NCBI GenBank assembly: GCA_007922195.1
Contig: ML682067.1
Location: 4,987,996 to 5,051,995, forward strand
DNA: 64,000 nt
Direction: 5' to 3'
Source of the DNA: Podocnemis expansa
Taxonomy: Eukaryota > Chordata > Testudines > Podocnemididae
Position numbers and translations under genes: made by a program. Below, piece after piece: positions 62,601 to 64,000 of this stretch; the first letter of the stretch is position 1; every line of letters begins with the position of its first letter. Below the pieces are notes generated by a model, which did not search any database, was not told where the DNA came from, and saw nothing but the letters and a program-made list of their open reading frames with translations.

Positions 62601-63575
62601 GAAGCTTCCCAATGAGCTGAATAGGAAACTGATAAATATCAGGGCCAACATTTATTTATGAGAAGGAATTCCATATATCCTAGGCAAAACACTAACTTGT
62701 GTTAAGACTAAGCATGATGTGATTATAGAAATGGTATGATAAGATTACCTAGAATAACAAATCACCCTTGTGAGACTGCAACTAGCAAATATCTCCAAAA
62801 GCTGGAGATGAGACACTACAGGGGGAAGGTTCTGAGTTACTACCAAGAATTCTTCCCCAGATGTCTGGTTCGTGGGCCTTGCCCATATGCTCAGGGTCTA
62901 ATCGACCTTATTTGGAATCGGGAATGAATTTTTCCCGAGGTCACGTTAGCAGAGATGTTGGGTGGTTTTCCCTTTCTCTGCAGCATGAAGCACAGGTCAC
63001 TTCCTAGTCTGAACTAGAACAAACAATGGATTAGCTGTAACTTGATGTCTTCAAGATTTGAGGGGTTCAGTACCCCAACCAGAGTTTATGGGCCTACTAC
63101 AGAAGAGGGTGAGAGATGTTCTGTGCAGGAAGTCAGACTAGATGATTATGATGGTCCTTCTGGCCTCAAAGTCTCTAAGTCTATTTTATTTCAATAAGGA
63201 GGGTTTAGCTATACACAAACACAAGCTATAGTCTATGAACATGTAAATACTGAAAACTACGCACAGCTGTAATGACTAATAAGTTGACAATTACTAGCAG
63301 CTAGCACATGATGCTCAGAGTACACACACACACACCCACAAGTGTAGATCTGTGGAAGTAATACTTTAATATATCCTTACCAGCAAACTGTAAAACTGCT
63401 TGATCAAAACAGAGACTACTCTTAGTAGGCGCATGCAGATAGGAAAATACGGTTTTTCCACTGGTGCTGGGGAAGATGATGTACTGGAACCCTGTCTGAA
63501 CTTGATATTTGGGGAGAAGAGCTTTATTACAAGAGGGCAAACCCTCTCCTTAAGAAGGAAACTAAATTCTTGATG
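2442..63575 (-). CDS. MON2: MON2, internal part of the gene (23 coding exons, both ends outside window)
   Basis: MON2 is a cytosolic, membrane-associated scaffold related to the non-catalytic parts of large Arf-GEFs (DCB, HUS and C-terminal Mon2 regions, no Sec7 domain). In animals it works with Dopey and the flippase ATP9A on SNX3-retromer endosome-to-Golgi retrieval, for example of Wntless. Seen here: 23 minus-strand open segments, each bounded by AG and GT, joining in frame into 3,722 nt with no stop. The translation follows human MON2 in order from about residue 264 (end of the HUS region) to about 1500. The start codon, DCB domain and C-terminus are outside. There is no disruption, so this is a functional gene. 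Every other recognisable element sits in its introns. Assignment rests on family memory, with long stretches such as [20 protein letters not shown] essentially unchanged; no search was run. Confidence 0.97.
3163..3232. repeat. 39-bp tandem duplication
   Basis: TATAGCATCTAGTCATTACT with its following TAAAAATAAGAA occurs at 3163-3193 and again unchanged at 3202-3232. The second copy directly abuts the hairpin element. Confidence 0.85.
3232..3439. repeat. Near-perfect hairpin repeat element
   Basis: Two copies of the same repeat face each other: AGTCCTGTGTCACTT...TGCATGAGCTTTCGTGG on the left and CCGTGAAAGCTCATGCA...AGTGCCACAGGACTCC on the right. They meet at CCACTTCATCATGAAGTGG (3310-3328). 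A tRNA-like head (TAGTCTAGTT / CAAAGGGGCAGC on minus) is kept on the right only. The flanks are an identical 11-mer TAAAAATAAGA (3221-3231 and 3440-3450). It probably derives from Penelope-like element termini (inference). Confidence 0.85.
6120..6790 (+). pseudogene. Transcript-like remnant, possibly transposon gene
   Basis: On the plus strand a consensus donor (GTGCAG/GTAAGG, about 6228) and a pyrimidine-rich acceptor (GCTCGTTACAG, about 6301) are followed by an open stretch ([20 protein letters not shown]) that looks like a charged helix. A polyadenylation signal AATAAA follows at about 6772. The frame is broken beyond. It resembles C-terminal parts of Myb/SANT-like transposon accessory genes common in turtles, but I cannot name it. 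Confidence 0.35.
8789..8917 (-). CDS. MON2: MON2 window exon 22
   Basis: Forty-three codons: [43 protein letters not shown]. The acceptor is TTTCTAG and the donor GTAAAA, phase 0 to 0. Confidence 0.96.
8918..9202 (-). other. MON2 intron between exons 21 and 22
   Basis: 285 nt, AT-rich, no repeat recognised. It follows the microexon and is one of the shorter introns. Confidence 0.8.
9203..9220 (-). CDS. MON2: MON2 window exon 21, 18-nt microexon
   Basis: Six codons, ATA CAA CTA TTT GCG CCG, encoding IQLFAP. It is bounded by ACACTAG upstream and GTGAGTT downstream. It supplies exactly the residues missing between YNQ of exon 20 and AEWV of exon 22 in the human protein. It is phase 0 to 0, so skipping would remove six residues without a frameshift. 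Too short for ORF finders; found by looking for the missing peptide. Confidence 0.93.
9221..9787 (-). other. MON2 intron between exons 20 and 21
   Basis: 567 nt with a G9 run near 9580. Nothing else recognised. Confidence 0.8.
9788..9931 (-). CDS. MON2: MON2 window exon 20
   Basis: Forty-eight codons: [48 protein letters not shown]. The acceptor is TTTATAG and the donor GTAATG, phase 0 to 0. Confidence 0.96.
10938..11217 (-). repeat. Single long copy of the tRNA-headed, hammerhead-like repeat
   Basis: Read on minus it starts with a tRNA-like head (AGCAGCTGTGTCAGTCTAGC) and an A-rich run. It continues through CACTTAAAGACTAACAG and GCATGAGCTTTCATGG to a tail with TACAGAATGGGATGAAAAT. The same tail is present in both arms at 1940-2230. 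On the plus strand, 11077-11117 preserves the best hammerhead-like core in the window. Confidence 0.8.
11077..11117 (+). ncRNA. Hammerhead-ribozyme-like motif (probably decayed)
   Basis: In order: GCAT (stem I, 11077-11080), CTGATGA (11081-11087), an extra A, GTGGG with a degraded CCAT partner (stem II), GAA (11106-11108), AGCT (self-complementary stem III), C (cleavage-site position, 11113) and ATGC (stem I partner, 11114-11117). The extra A and the stem II mismatches argue against activity of this copy. Ribozyme identity is inference. Confidence 0.45.
12555..13174 (-). CDS. MON2: MON2 window exon 19 (largest exon)
   Basis: 620 nt. It completes Gly, then [40 protein letters not shown], a variable linker ([16 protein letters not shown] to [13 protein letters not shown]), then the highly conserved [40 protein letters not shown] and [20 protein letters not shown], ending DVLQK. 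The acceptor is CTTATAG and the donor GTAATA, phase 0. This exon alone identifies the gene. Confidence 0.98.
13175..16077 (-). other. MON2 intron between exons 18 and 19
   Basis: It holds a retroviral pol fragment (13481-14037), an inverted TATTTTTAGGGGG-type repeat (about 14037-14130) and a hAT terminus read on minus near 14307-14321 (CAGTGGTTCCCAACC). A possible MITE end (GCGTAGATAAGCCC, about 14568) and a poly-A run (14741-14766) follow. The purine-rich region 15000-15200 is low-complexity. Confidence 0.75.
13481..14037 (+). pseudogene. Endogenous retrovirus pol fragment (RT active site to connection)
   Basis: A plus-strand frame, antisense to MON2, is open for about 180 codons. It begins just before the reverse-transcriptase YVDD box (13496-13507) and runs through [11 protein letters not shown], the [19 protein letters not shown] type of fingers/connection segment and [10 protein letters not shown] to [18 protein letters not shown]. 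The order and motifs fit gammaretrovirus-like (class I) elements. The rest of pol, gag, env and LTRs are absent on both sides. Retrovirus-like homology ends at about 14037 although the frame stays open. It is a dead fragment. Confidence 0.85.
16078..16276 (-). CDS. MON2: MON2 window exon 18
   Basis: 199 nt: [66 protein letters not shown] plus G. The acceptor is ATTGTAG and the donor GTAGGT, phase 1. Confidence 0.96.
16277..17578 (-). other. MON2 intron between exons 17 and 18
   Basis: It contains the hairpin element at 16603-16812 and a G-rich tract at 17343-17358. Nothing recognised elsewhere. Confidence 0.8.
16603..16812. repeat. Hairpin repeat element with 15-bp direct repeats
   Basis: The left copy (GAGGGGTAGTCTTGTTAGTC, then AGAGTCCTGTGGCAGC...ATAAGCTTTCATGGGCTCC) faces a headless right copy (GGAGCCCATGAAAGCTTATG...GGTACCACAGGACTCTCGTT). 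The 15-mer TGCTGTAATAGGTAT occurs at 16588-16602 and 16813-16827. A few of its bases could belong to the element end. The whole hairpin is therefore one insertion. Confidence 0.88.
17579..17872 (-). CDS. MON2: MON2 window exon 17
   Basis: Ninety-eight codons: [98 protein letters not shown]. The acceptor is TTTGTAG and the donor GTACAG. This is among the best conserved parts of the protein, with a HEAT-like repeat around the [12 protein letters not shown] segment. Confidence 0.97.
17873..18415 (-). other. MON2 intron between exons 16 and 17
   Basis: 543 nt, AT-rich, no element recognised. Confidence 0.8.
18416..18578 (-). CDS. MON2: MON2 window exon 16
   Basis: 163 nt. A completes Gly, then [54 protein letters not shown]. 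The acceptor is CTCAAG and the donor GTGAGT. It is separated from exon 15 by the largest intron in view (11.7 kb). Confidence 0.96.
18701..19004. mobile_element. Fold-back element with about 55-bp inverted ends
   Basis: The left end CACCTTGTGCAGTAACTATT with GTTCTTTGAAATGTGT pairs with the right end ACACATCTCAAAGAAC and GTTACTGCACAGGGAGAGTA. Both ends include the outward GGGTGCTC motif. A partial third copy of the end (AGTGTCCCTATGGGTGCTCT) follows at about 19016. It matches a turtle repeat with TTCTTCGAGATGTGT ends that I know of; superfamily uncertain. Confidence 0.7.
20814..20831. repeat. 18-bp perfect palindrome
   Basis: CTCTGAGCATGCTCAGAG reads the same on both strands. A related CTGAACATGCTCAG lies at the matching place in the second hAT copy near 60170, so it is part of the element. 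Confidence 0.8.
22032..22773 (+). repeat. Possible solo LTR
   Basis: The stretch starts TGTGGGGGTGATG and ends TTTTCCCCTACA, giving the TG...CA form with short inverted ends. It contains an AATAAA signal (about 22644) preceded by a CT-rich stretch and followed by a U5-like segment. Length 742 bp. I see no clear target duplication or primer-binding site, so an ERV origin is tentative. Confidence 0.4.
22848..22975 (-). repeat. Truncated hairpin copy of the tRNA-headed repeat
   Basis: A short plus piece (AGCAAGGAGCCTTGTGGCAC) is followed by a minus copy (AAATCTGTTAGTCTTTAAAT...GACTCCCTGC, then TTTACTAGACTAACACAGCT). It lacks the hammerhead-like part. Flanking duplication is not clear. Confidence 0.7.
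23041..23295 (+). mobile_element. CR1-type 3' tail, interrupted by a hAT MITE
   Basis: AGAGGTCAGACTAGAT (about 23043-23058) and, after the MITE, GATCACAATGGTTCCTTCTC and CCTTAAAGTCTGTGAGA reproduce the turtle CR1/L3 terminal sequence. The rest of the LINE is missing. Confidence 0.7.
23059..23244. mobile_element. hAT MITE, 186 bp
   Basis: The termini CAGGGATCTCAAAC and (on minus) CAGGGTTCTCAAAC differ at one of 14 positions. The flanks GACTAGAT (23051-23058) and GACTAGAC (23245-23252) match in 7 of 8. Removing it restores an uninterrupted CR1 tail. Confidence 0.88.
23335..23528 (-). mobile_element. CR1 3' untranslated end, minus strand
   Basis: Read on minus: GTCACTTGCTGGTGGATTTT, an ATCATGATTTGAAGATTTCA-like stretch, CTTCTGTGGCCTGCATTATG, CAGGAGGTCAGATTAGATGA and a final AGTCTATGAAAC. 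It is truncated at its 5' side where the palindromic hAT end begins. Confidence 0.8.
24990..25770 (-). mobile_element. CR1 LINE ORF2 fragment, antisense to the plus strand
   Basis: The reverse complement gives decayed CR1 reverse-transcriptase 3' coding. Landmarks on plus are CATTTATCAACTGAATTTCA, GTATTCAAGATGTGGACCTA, CACCAGTCATGATTTTATAG and CCTCCATGAACTTATCTAGT, all internal CR1 sequence. Many stops; both ends truncated. Same sense as MON2. Confidence 0.82.
27609..28429. mobile_element. Tc1/mariner-type (Tigger/pogo-like) non-autonomous element, copy 1
   Basis: 821 bp between TA dinucleotides (27607-27608, 28430-28431). The ends are CAGTACAACTTCGAAG and, on minus, CAGTAGACCCTCAAAGGTA. Subterminal CTGTTTGTAACTCTGAAAT resembles AGTTTGTAACT near the other end. 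There is no transposase reading frame. It is homologous in inverted orientation to 37518-38412. It includes a G-rich tract (28160-28178). Confidence 0.8.
28646..29366 (+). pseudogene. CR1 reverse-transcriptase fragment
   Basis: CR1 ORF2 C-terminal half on plus: [31 protein letters not shown] (active-site FADD), [20 protein letters not shown], then a frameshift near 28885, [40 protein letters not shown] and [20 protein letters not shown]. It stops at [10 protein letters not shown], so the end of ORF2 and the 3' UTR are missing. Relatively young by its intact frames. Confidence 0.9.
30255..30430 (-). CDS. MON2: MON2 window exon 15
   Basis: 176 nt: [58 protein letters not shown] plus GG. The acceptor is TTTCTAG and the donor GTAAGT. 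The two trailing G bases are needed to build the Gly codon with exon 16. Confidence 0.96.
30431..34679 (-). other. MON2 intron between exons 14 and 15
   Basis: 30538-31575 looks like an old MITE-type repeat (TTGTCTACA near the left, GTGTTGACCA near the right) with a GC-richer inner part in which AGCTGGGA recurs (about 30930-31280). It is followed by an ancient repeat with TTTAGGCACCTCTGAAAAT (31570-31665). A weak MIR-like core lies at 32105-32165 and an (AAAAAC)n tract at 33147-33195. Nothing recognised after 33200. Confidence 0.55.
33147..33195. repeat. (AAAAAC)n low-complexity tract
   Basis: Imperfect repeats of AAAAC and AAAAAC. Confidence 0.8.
34680..34790 (-). CDS. MON2: MON2 window exon 14
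   Basis: Thirty-seven codons: [20 protein letters not shown] then [17 protein letters not shown]. The acceptor is TCTTCAG and the donor GTAAAA, phase 0 to 0. Confidence 0.96.
34791..36987 (-). other. MON2 intron between exons 13 and 14
   Basis: 2.2 kb, mostly AT-rich. I recognise no repeat or gene. Confidence 0.75.
36988..37089 (-). CDS. MON2: MON2 window exon 13
   Basis: Thirty-four codons: [20 protein letters not shown] then [14 protein letters not shown]. The acceptor is TTCTTAG and the donor GTAACT, phase 0 to 0. It is part of the helical-repeat middle region. Confidence 0.96.
37518..38412. mobile_element. Tc1/mariner-type non-autonomous element, copy 2 (inverted relative to copy 1)
   Basis: 895 bp between TA (37516-37517) and TA (38413-38414). 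The ends are CAGTAGAACTTCAAAGATG and, on minus, CAGTAGACCCTCAAAGATA. Internally CCTGGATCCTGCCAGCACCT matches the reverse complement of copy 1 near 28000-28020. It carries a later 92-bp insertion at 38217-38308. Confidence 0.82.
38217..38308 (-). repeat. Partial tRNA-headed repeat inserted in the mariner-type element
   Basis: A single half copy (AAGTGGGTCGGAGCCCACAA...AGCTTATGCC...AAGGTGCCACAGGACTCTCA) flanked by identical 8-mers GACTGCAG (38209-38216 and 38309-38316). The other mariner-type copy has the empty site (one GACTGCAG at 27706-27713). Confidence 0.9.
39433..39523 (-). CDS. MON2: MON2 window exon 12
   Basis: 91 nt. G completes Gln, then [20 protein letters not shown] and [10 protein letters not shown]. 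The acceptor is TTTTTAG and the donor GTATAA, phase 0. Confidence 0.95.
39601..39674 (-). CDS. MON2: MON2 window exon 11
   Basis: 74 nt: [24 protein letters not shown] plus CA. The acceptor is CCATAG and the donor GTAAGA. Exons 10, 11 and 12 form a tight cluster with 84- and 77-nt introns, the shortest in the window. Confidence 0.95.
39759..39839 (-). CDS. MON2: MON2 window exon 10
   Basis: Twenty-seven codons: [20 protein letters not shown] then AVEGPST. The acceptor is TTTCAG and the donor GTAAGC. It is in-frame (phase 0 to 0), encodes a Gly-rich loop, and is separated from exon 11 by only 84 nt. Confidence 0.95.
39840..40211 (-). other. MON2 intron between exons 9 and 10
   Basis: 372 nt, AT-rich, nothing recognised. 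Confidence 0.8.
40212..40316 (-). CDS. MON2: MON2 window exon 9
   Basis: Thirty-five whole codons: [20 protein letters not shown] then [15 protein letters not shown]. The acceptor is TCTAG and the donor GTATGG, phase 0 to 0. Confidence 0.95.
40317..41111 (-). other. MON2 intron between exons 8 and 9
   Basis: 795 nt. Only the repeat copy at 40997-41085 is recognised. Confidence 0.8.
40997..41085 (+). repeat. Partial copy of the tRNA-headed, hammerhead-like repeat
   Basis: GAAGAGTCTGGTGGGGCTTT, AAGACTAACAAATTT, ACATGAGCTTTCACAGG and AAAATCCCATTTCACCAGAT. On minus, 41078-41038 shows GCAT, CTGGTGA (one change from CTGATGA), a weak stem, GAA, AGCTC, ATGT. This is the sense strand of MON2. Confidence 0.75.
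41112..41224 (-). CDS. MON2: MON2 window exon 8
   Basis: 113 nt. CT completes Ser, then [37 protein letters not shown]. The acceptor is TTCTTTAG and the donor GTAAAG. It encodes a Gln/Ser/Pro-rich linker between helical blocks. Confidence 0.95.
42240..42965 (+). repeat. Unclassified repeat, purine-rich
   Basis: Purine-rich and of different composition from its surroundings, ending in CACTGCAGCCTGCCACAGGA and GGGCACCCC. I associate this ending with turtle LTR-type repeats but cannot define its borders. Confidence 0.3.
44405..44734. mobile_element. hAT MITE, 330 bp
   Basis: The termini CAGGGCTCAACAAAT are identical over 15 bp in inverted orientation (44405-44419 and 44720-44734). The flanks GATTAGCA (44397-44404) and GATTAACA (44735-44742) match in 7 of 8. 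GC-richer inside, no coding. Confidence 0.9.
44781..44962 (-). CDS. MON2: MON2 window exon 7
   Basis: 182 nt. It completes Ser, then [40 protein letters not shown] and [20 protein letters not shown] plus T. The acceptor is TTTTCAG and the donor GTAAGA, phase 1. Confidence 0.96.
44963..47053 (-). other. MON2 intron between exons 6 and 7
   Basis: It contains a CR1 3' end (45610-45890), a hAT-like GC patch (45930-46070) and a poly-T (46481-46492). The rest is AT-rich and unrecognised. Confidence 0.75.
45610..45890 (-). mobile_element. CR1 LINE 3' end, minus strand
   Basis: On plus it begins GAACCTAAGAACTGCTGTAC and TGGGGCAGACTAATGATCCA, continues AGACAGTAGCCAATGCCAGC and reaches AATGATGGACCTATCCTCC. 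This is the reverse complement of the end of turtle CR1, which reads 'tagatggacc...cagtatggc...ttcttatg' in consensus. Same sense as MON2. Confidence 0.82.
47054..47135 (-). CDS. MON2: MON2 window exon 6
   Basis: 82 nt encoding [20 protein letters not shown] and SLLLDA plus AG. The acceptor CTAAG was chosen over a nearby TTAG because only this choice completes a Val codon with exon 5 and keeps the frame. The donor is GTACTC. Confidence 0.94.
47136..48743 (-). other. MON2 intron between exons 5 and 6
   Basis: 1.6 kb. A GC-richer stretch at 47680-48250 has no recognisable element. AT-rich elsewhere. Confidence 0.7.
48744..48976 (-). CDS. MON2: MON2 window exon 5
   Basis: 233 nt. It completes Tyr, then [40 protein letters not shown], and an acidic/Gln-Ser loop ([20 protein letters not shown]). 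The donor is GTACAC, a weaker site than its neighbours, phase 1. Reading on past the donor soon meets a stop, so the exon end is well fixed by the phase of exon 6. Confidence 0.95.
50480..51845 (+). mobile_element. CR1 LINE 3' half, interrupted by a hairpin element
   Basis: It starts in coding sequence (GACAAGGTAACAAGCTTTAT) and passes the RT region (GGACCAGAACTGAGTCCAGT, TTTGTGGATGATACCAAGCT at about 50790) and CAATATTGTGTCCAGTTCTG. It reaches the CR1 end (AATGACCTGTTGAGGTCTTT, CCAGGCCTACC). Strongly decayed. The hairpin at 51078-51283 splits it. Confidence 0.85.
51078..51283. repeat. Hairpin repeat element inside CR1
   Basis: The left copy with head (AGAGGGGTAGCCATGTTTGT, AGAGTCCTGTGGCACGCTAA, ACATAAGGTTTCATGGGC) faces the right copy (GTGGGTTGGAGCCCATGAAA, GCTTATGCC, AAGGTGCCACAGAACTATCG). 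The flanks ATTAGCATGAGTG (51065-51077) and ATTAACATCAGTG (51284-51296) differ at 2 of 13 positions. They duplicate CR1 sequence, so this is a target-site duplication. Confidence 0.88.
54080..54290 (-). repeat. MIR-family CORE-SINE
   Basis: Read on minus: AGCTGGGACTCAGGAGATTT, then CATCTTTGGCAAGTCACTTT and the CTGTGCTTCAATTACATATC stretch, the order of head and CORE of MIR (ttgggcaagtcacttaacctctctgtgcctca in consensus terms). Old and diverged. Confidence 0.75.
55280..55495. mobile_element. hAT MITE, about 216 bp
   Basis: The left end CAGTGTTTCCCAACCAGTGT and right end (on minus) TAGCGGTTTCCAACATTTTC are imperfect hAT-like termini. The flanks GACTAAAG (55272-55279) and GACAAGAG (55496-55503) match in 6 of 8. 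The same terminus occurs near 14307-14321 on minus. Confidence 0.7.
56319..56472 (-). CDS. MON2: MON2 window exon 4 (Gly/Ser/Thr linker and following core)
   Basis: 154 nt. It opens with a Gly/Ser/Thr-rich linker ([18 protein letters not shown]), then [20 protein letters not shown] and [10 protein letters not shown] plus TA. The donor is GTAAGT, phase 2. The linker differs strongly from the human one while the second half is nearly identical, as expected for a flexible loop. Confidence 0.95.
56918..57042 (-). repeat. tRNA-derived SINE with CR1-like tail
   Basis: On minus: a tRNA head with box A (TAGTGTAGTGGTTGGCAC) and a perfect anticodon stem TCTGC/GCAGA around loop TTAATAT. Box B is GGTTCAAGCCC. 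The tail GATCTCATGAGGTCCCTTCC AACCCTATGATT is a CR1 3' end. The build matches the reptile pol III SINEs that borrow the CR1 tail. Confidence 0.85.
58288..58320 (+). repeat. G-run tract, G-quadruplex-capable
   Basis: Five or more runs of four to eight G separated by single T or A (pattern GGGGTGGGGTGGGG). It lies in the intron on the strand opposite to the MON2 transcript. Confidence 0.8.
58662..58801 (-). CDS. MON2: MON2 window exon 3
   Basis: 140 nt. The first base G completes Arg, followed by [18 protein letters not shown], then [19 protein letters not shown], and it ends in the Thr-rich start of a linker (STSATINQT plus G). The acceptor is TTTACAG and the donor GTAAAG, phase 1. Confidence 0.96.
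58802..59183 (-). other. MON2 intron between exons 2 and 3
   Basis: 382 nt, AT-rich, nothing recognised. Confidence 0.8.
59184..59308 (-). CDS. MON2: MON2 window exon 2 (HUS region)
   Basis: 125 nt, starting [20 protein letters not shown] and ending CVQPQLL plus AG. The donor is GTAATA, phase 2. The [20 protein letters not shown] stretch is the conserved HUS-box-type helix shared with BIG/GBF Arf-GEF relatives. One residue differs from what I recall for human (Leu for Phe in IHRLC). Confidence 0.96.
60154..60210. repeat. Hairpin with 14-bp perfect arms
   Basis: GTTTAAAATCTCCC and GGGAGATTTTAAAC surround CTGAACATGCTCAGGGT. Part of the hAT element's left region. Confidence 0.75.
60691..60765 (+). 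pseudogene. tRNA-like sequence (SINE head or tRNA pseudogene)
   Basis: Box A GGTTTAGCTGGTAAAGC, box B GGTTTGAGTCC and a perfect T-stem ACAGG/CCTGT. The anticodon stem is only partly paired and the acceptor stem is not convincing, so it is not a working tRNA. It resembles tRNA-Lys-type SINE heads. Confidence 0.6.
62735..63190 (+). mobile_element. CR1/L3-type LINE 3' end
   Basis: The 3' untranslated region in order: TGCTCAGGGTCTAATCGACC, GGAATCGGGAATGAATTTTT, CTCTGCAGCATGAAGCACAG, GTCACTTCCTAGTCTGAACT, TGTGCAGGAAGTCAGACTAG, ATGATTATGATGGTCCTTCT, GGCCTCAAAGTCTCTAAGTC. Same family as 23335-23528, opposite strand. Confidence 0.85.
63381..63575 (-). CDS. MON2: MON2 window exon 1 (HUS region)
   Basis: Sixty-five whole codons, from [16 protein letters not shown] to LIKQFYSLL, phase 0 to 0. 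The acceptor is TACAG and the donor GTAAGG. It encodes the latter part of the HUS region, with a Ser-rich loop ([13 protein letters not shown]) before [13 protein letters not shown]. The preceding exon lies beyond 64000. Confidence 0.96.
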
Positions 63576-64000
63576 CTGTAAAGAAAAAAAATAAAATAAA
63601 ATGTTAACAATGACTTACATGAATTAAAATCACAATCATCAATTCCAGGATTTAAAAAGTAGGTTTTCTTCAGCAACTATTAGTGCCTCTACCTACAGCC
63701 ATAACAACCTATATTTAGTTAATCCAGTAGTTAAGAAAAAGGAAATTAAAACATTGGAGATGATGTTATATGGGAAAAAATATCAGTGGTTAATCTTTGT
63801 ACATCTCTTGAAAATTTCTTGATTTATTTTATAGAAAAAAGTCAGCGGGTATCTTAGTTTTATTTTATTTATATATATAAAAAAAATTCCTCTCTCACCC
63901 CCTTATGGGTGGTATGTGTCATCCTCAACCTCGGGTCCTCTACCAGAGGCCTGGGAATTTGAGGGTTCTGCGCAGTATCTTAGCTGTTCCTAGCACTGCA
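63576..64000 (-). other. MON2 intron before exon 1 (partial)
   Basis: AT-rich. I see no repeat that I can name and no exon before the window end. Confidence 0.75.

Larger units (their letters stand above)
59309..63380 (-). other. MON2 intron between exons 1 and 2
   Basis: It holds a hAT element (60020-61392) with a tRNA-like segment, a hAT-like terminus near 61625 (CAGGGGTGTCTCACC), a G11 run (61981-61991) and poly-T (62411-62425). A CR1 3' end lies at 62735-63190 and a (CA)n at 63322-63337. Confidence 0.75.

Noticed and set aside
1..64000. Most open reading frames of 60-160 codons on both strands
   Set aside because: They overlap introns and repeats, lack family resemblance and frame conservation, and many run antisense through MON2 exons. 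Only MON2 exons and decayed element genes are supported.
1..64000. CRISPR array, operon or other prokaryotic features
   Set aside because: No regularly spaced repeats, no ribosome-binding sites and no prokaryotic genes. Spliced exons and vertebrate retroposons show a eukaryotic genome.

Overview
The window is vertebrate nuclear DNA from a sauropsid, most likely a turtle. It is AT-rich, its only recognisable gene is broken into small exons with GT-AG introns, and the introns are full of CR1 LINE pieces, CR1-tailed tRNA-derived SINEs, hAT and Tc1/mariner-type non-autonomous transposons, a MIR/CORE-SINE and fold-back repeats. The CR1 3' ends, the TTCTTTGAGATGTGT-type fold-back and the CTTTAAGGTGCCAC / GCATGAGCTTTC repeat are ones I associate with turtles. 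No bacterial or organellar sequence is present.

One cellular gene spans almost the whole window on the minus strand: MON2, the large DCB/HUS-family scaffold of endosome-to-Golgi traffic. Twenty-three consecutive internal coding exons can be placed with exact splice sites, from 63575 down to 2442. They join without a phase error into 3,722 coding nucleotides (1,240 codons plus 2 nt), corresponding to roughly residues 264 to 1500 of the human protein. The first exons (DCB domain) lie beyond 64000 and the last exons before position 1. One exon is an 18-nt microexon (9203-9220, IQLFAP).

Layout by region: 1-2441 last intron in view, with a two-copy inverted repeat. 2442-13174 exons 23-19, including the microexon; a 6.2-kb intron holds a near-perfect hairpin element and a GC-rich transposon-like patch. 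13175-18578 exons 18-16, with a retroviral pol fragment and another hairpin element. 18579-30254 an 11.7-kb intron with nested insertions: a fold-back, a LINE split by a 3-kb hAT, a possible solo LTR, CR1 tails, an antisense CR1 and a mariner-type element. 30255-41224 exons 15-8, with an inverted second copy of the mariner-type element. 41225-48976 exons 7-5. 48977-64000 exons 4-1, with a CR1 broken by a hairpin element, MIR, hAT MITEs, a second large hAT and a CR1 3' end.

The most interesting structure is a recurrent palindromic repeat. Four insertions (1844-2327, 3232-3439, 16603-16812, 51078-51283) consist of two head-out, tail-to-tail copies of the same element; the whole hairpin is bracketed by an 8-15 bp direct repeat, so each hairpin inserted as one unit. 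Read in one orientation the repeat carries the layout of a minimal hammerhead ribozyme (GCAT, CTGATGA, a stem, GAA, AGCTC, ATGC), which suggests descent from Penelope-like element termini. Inverted pairs of repeats also flank MON2 exons 13-15 and 20-22, making these introns candidates for back-splicing.
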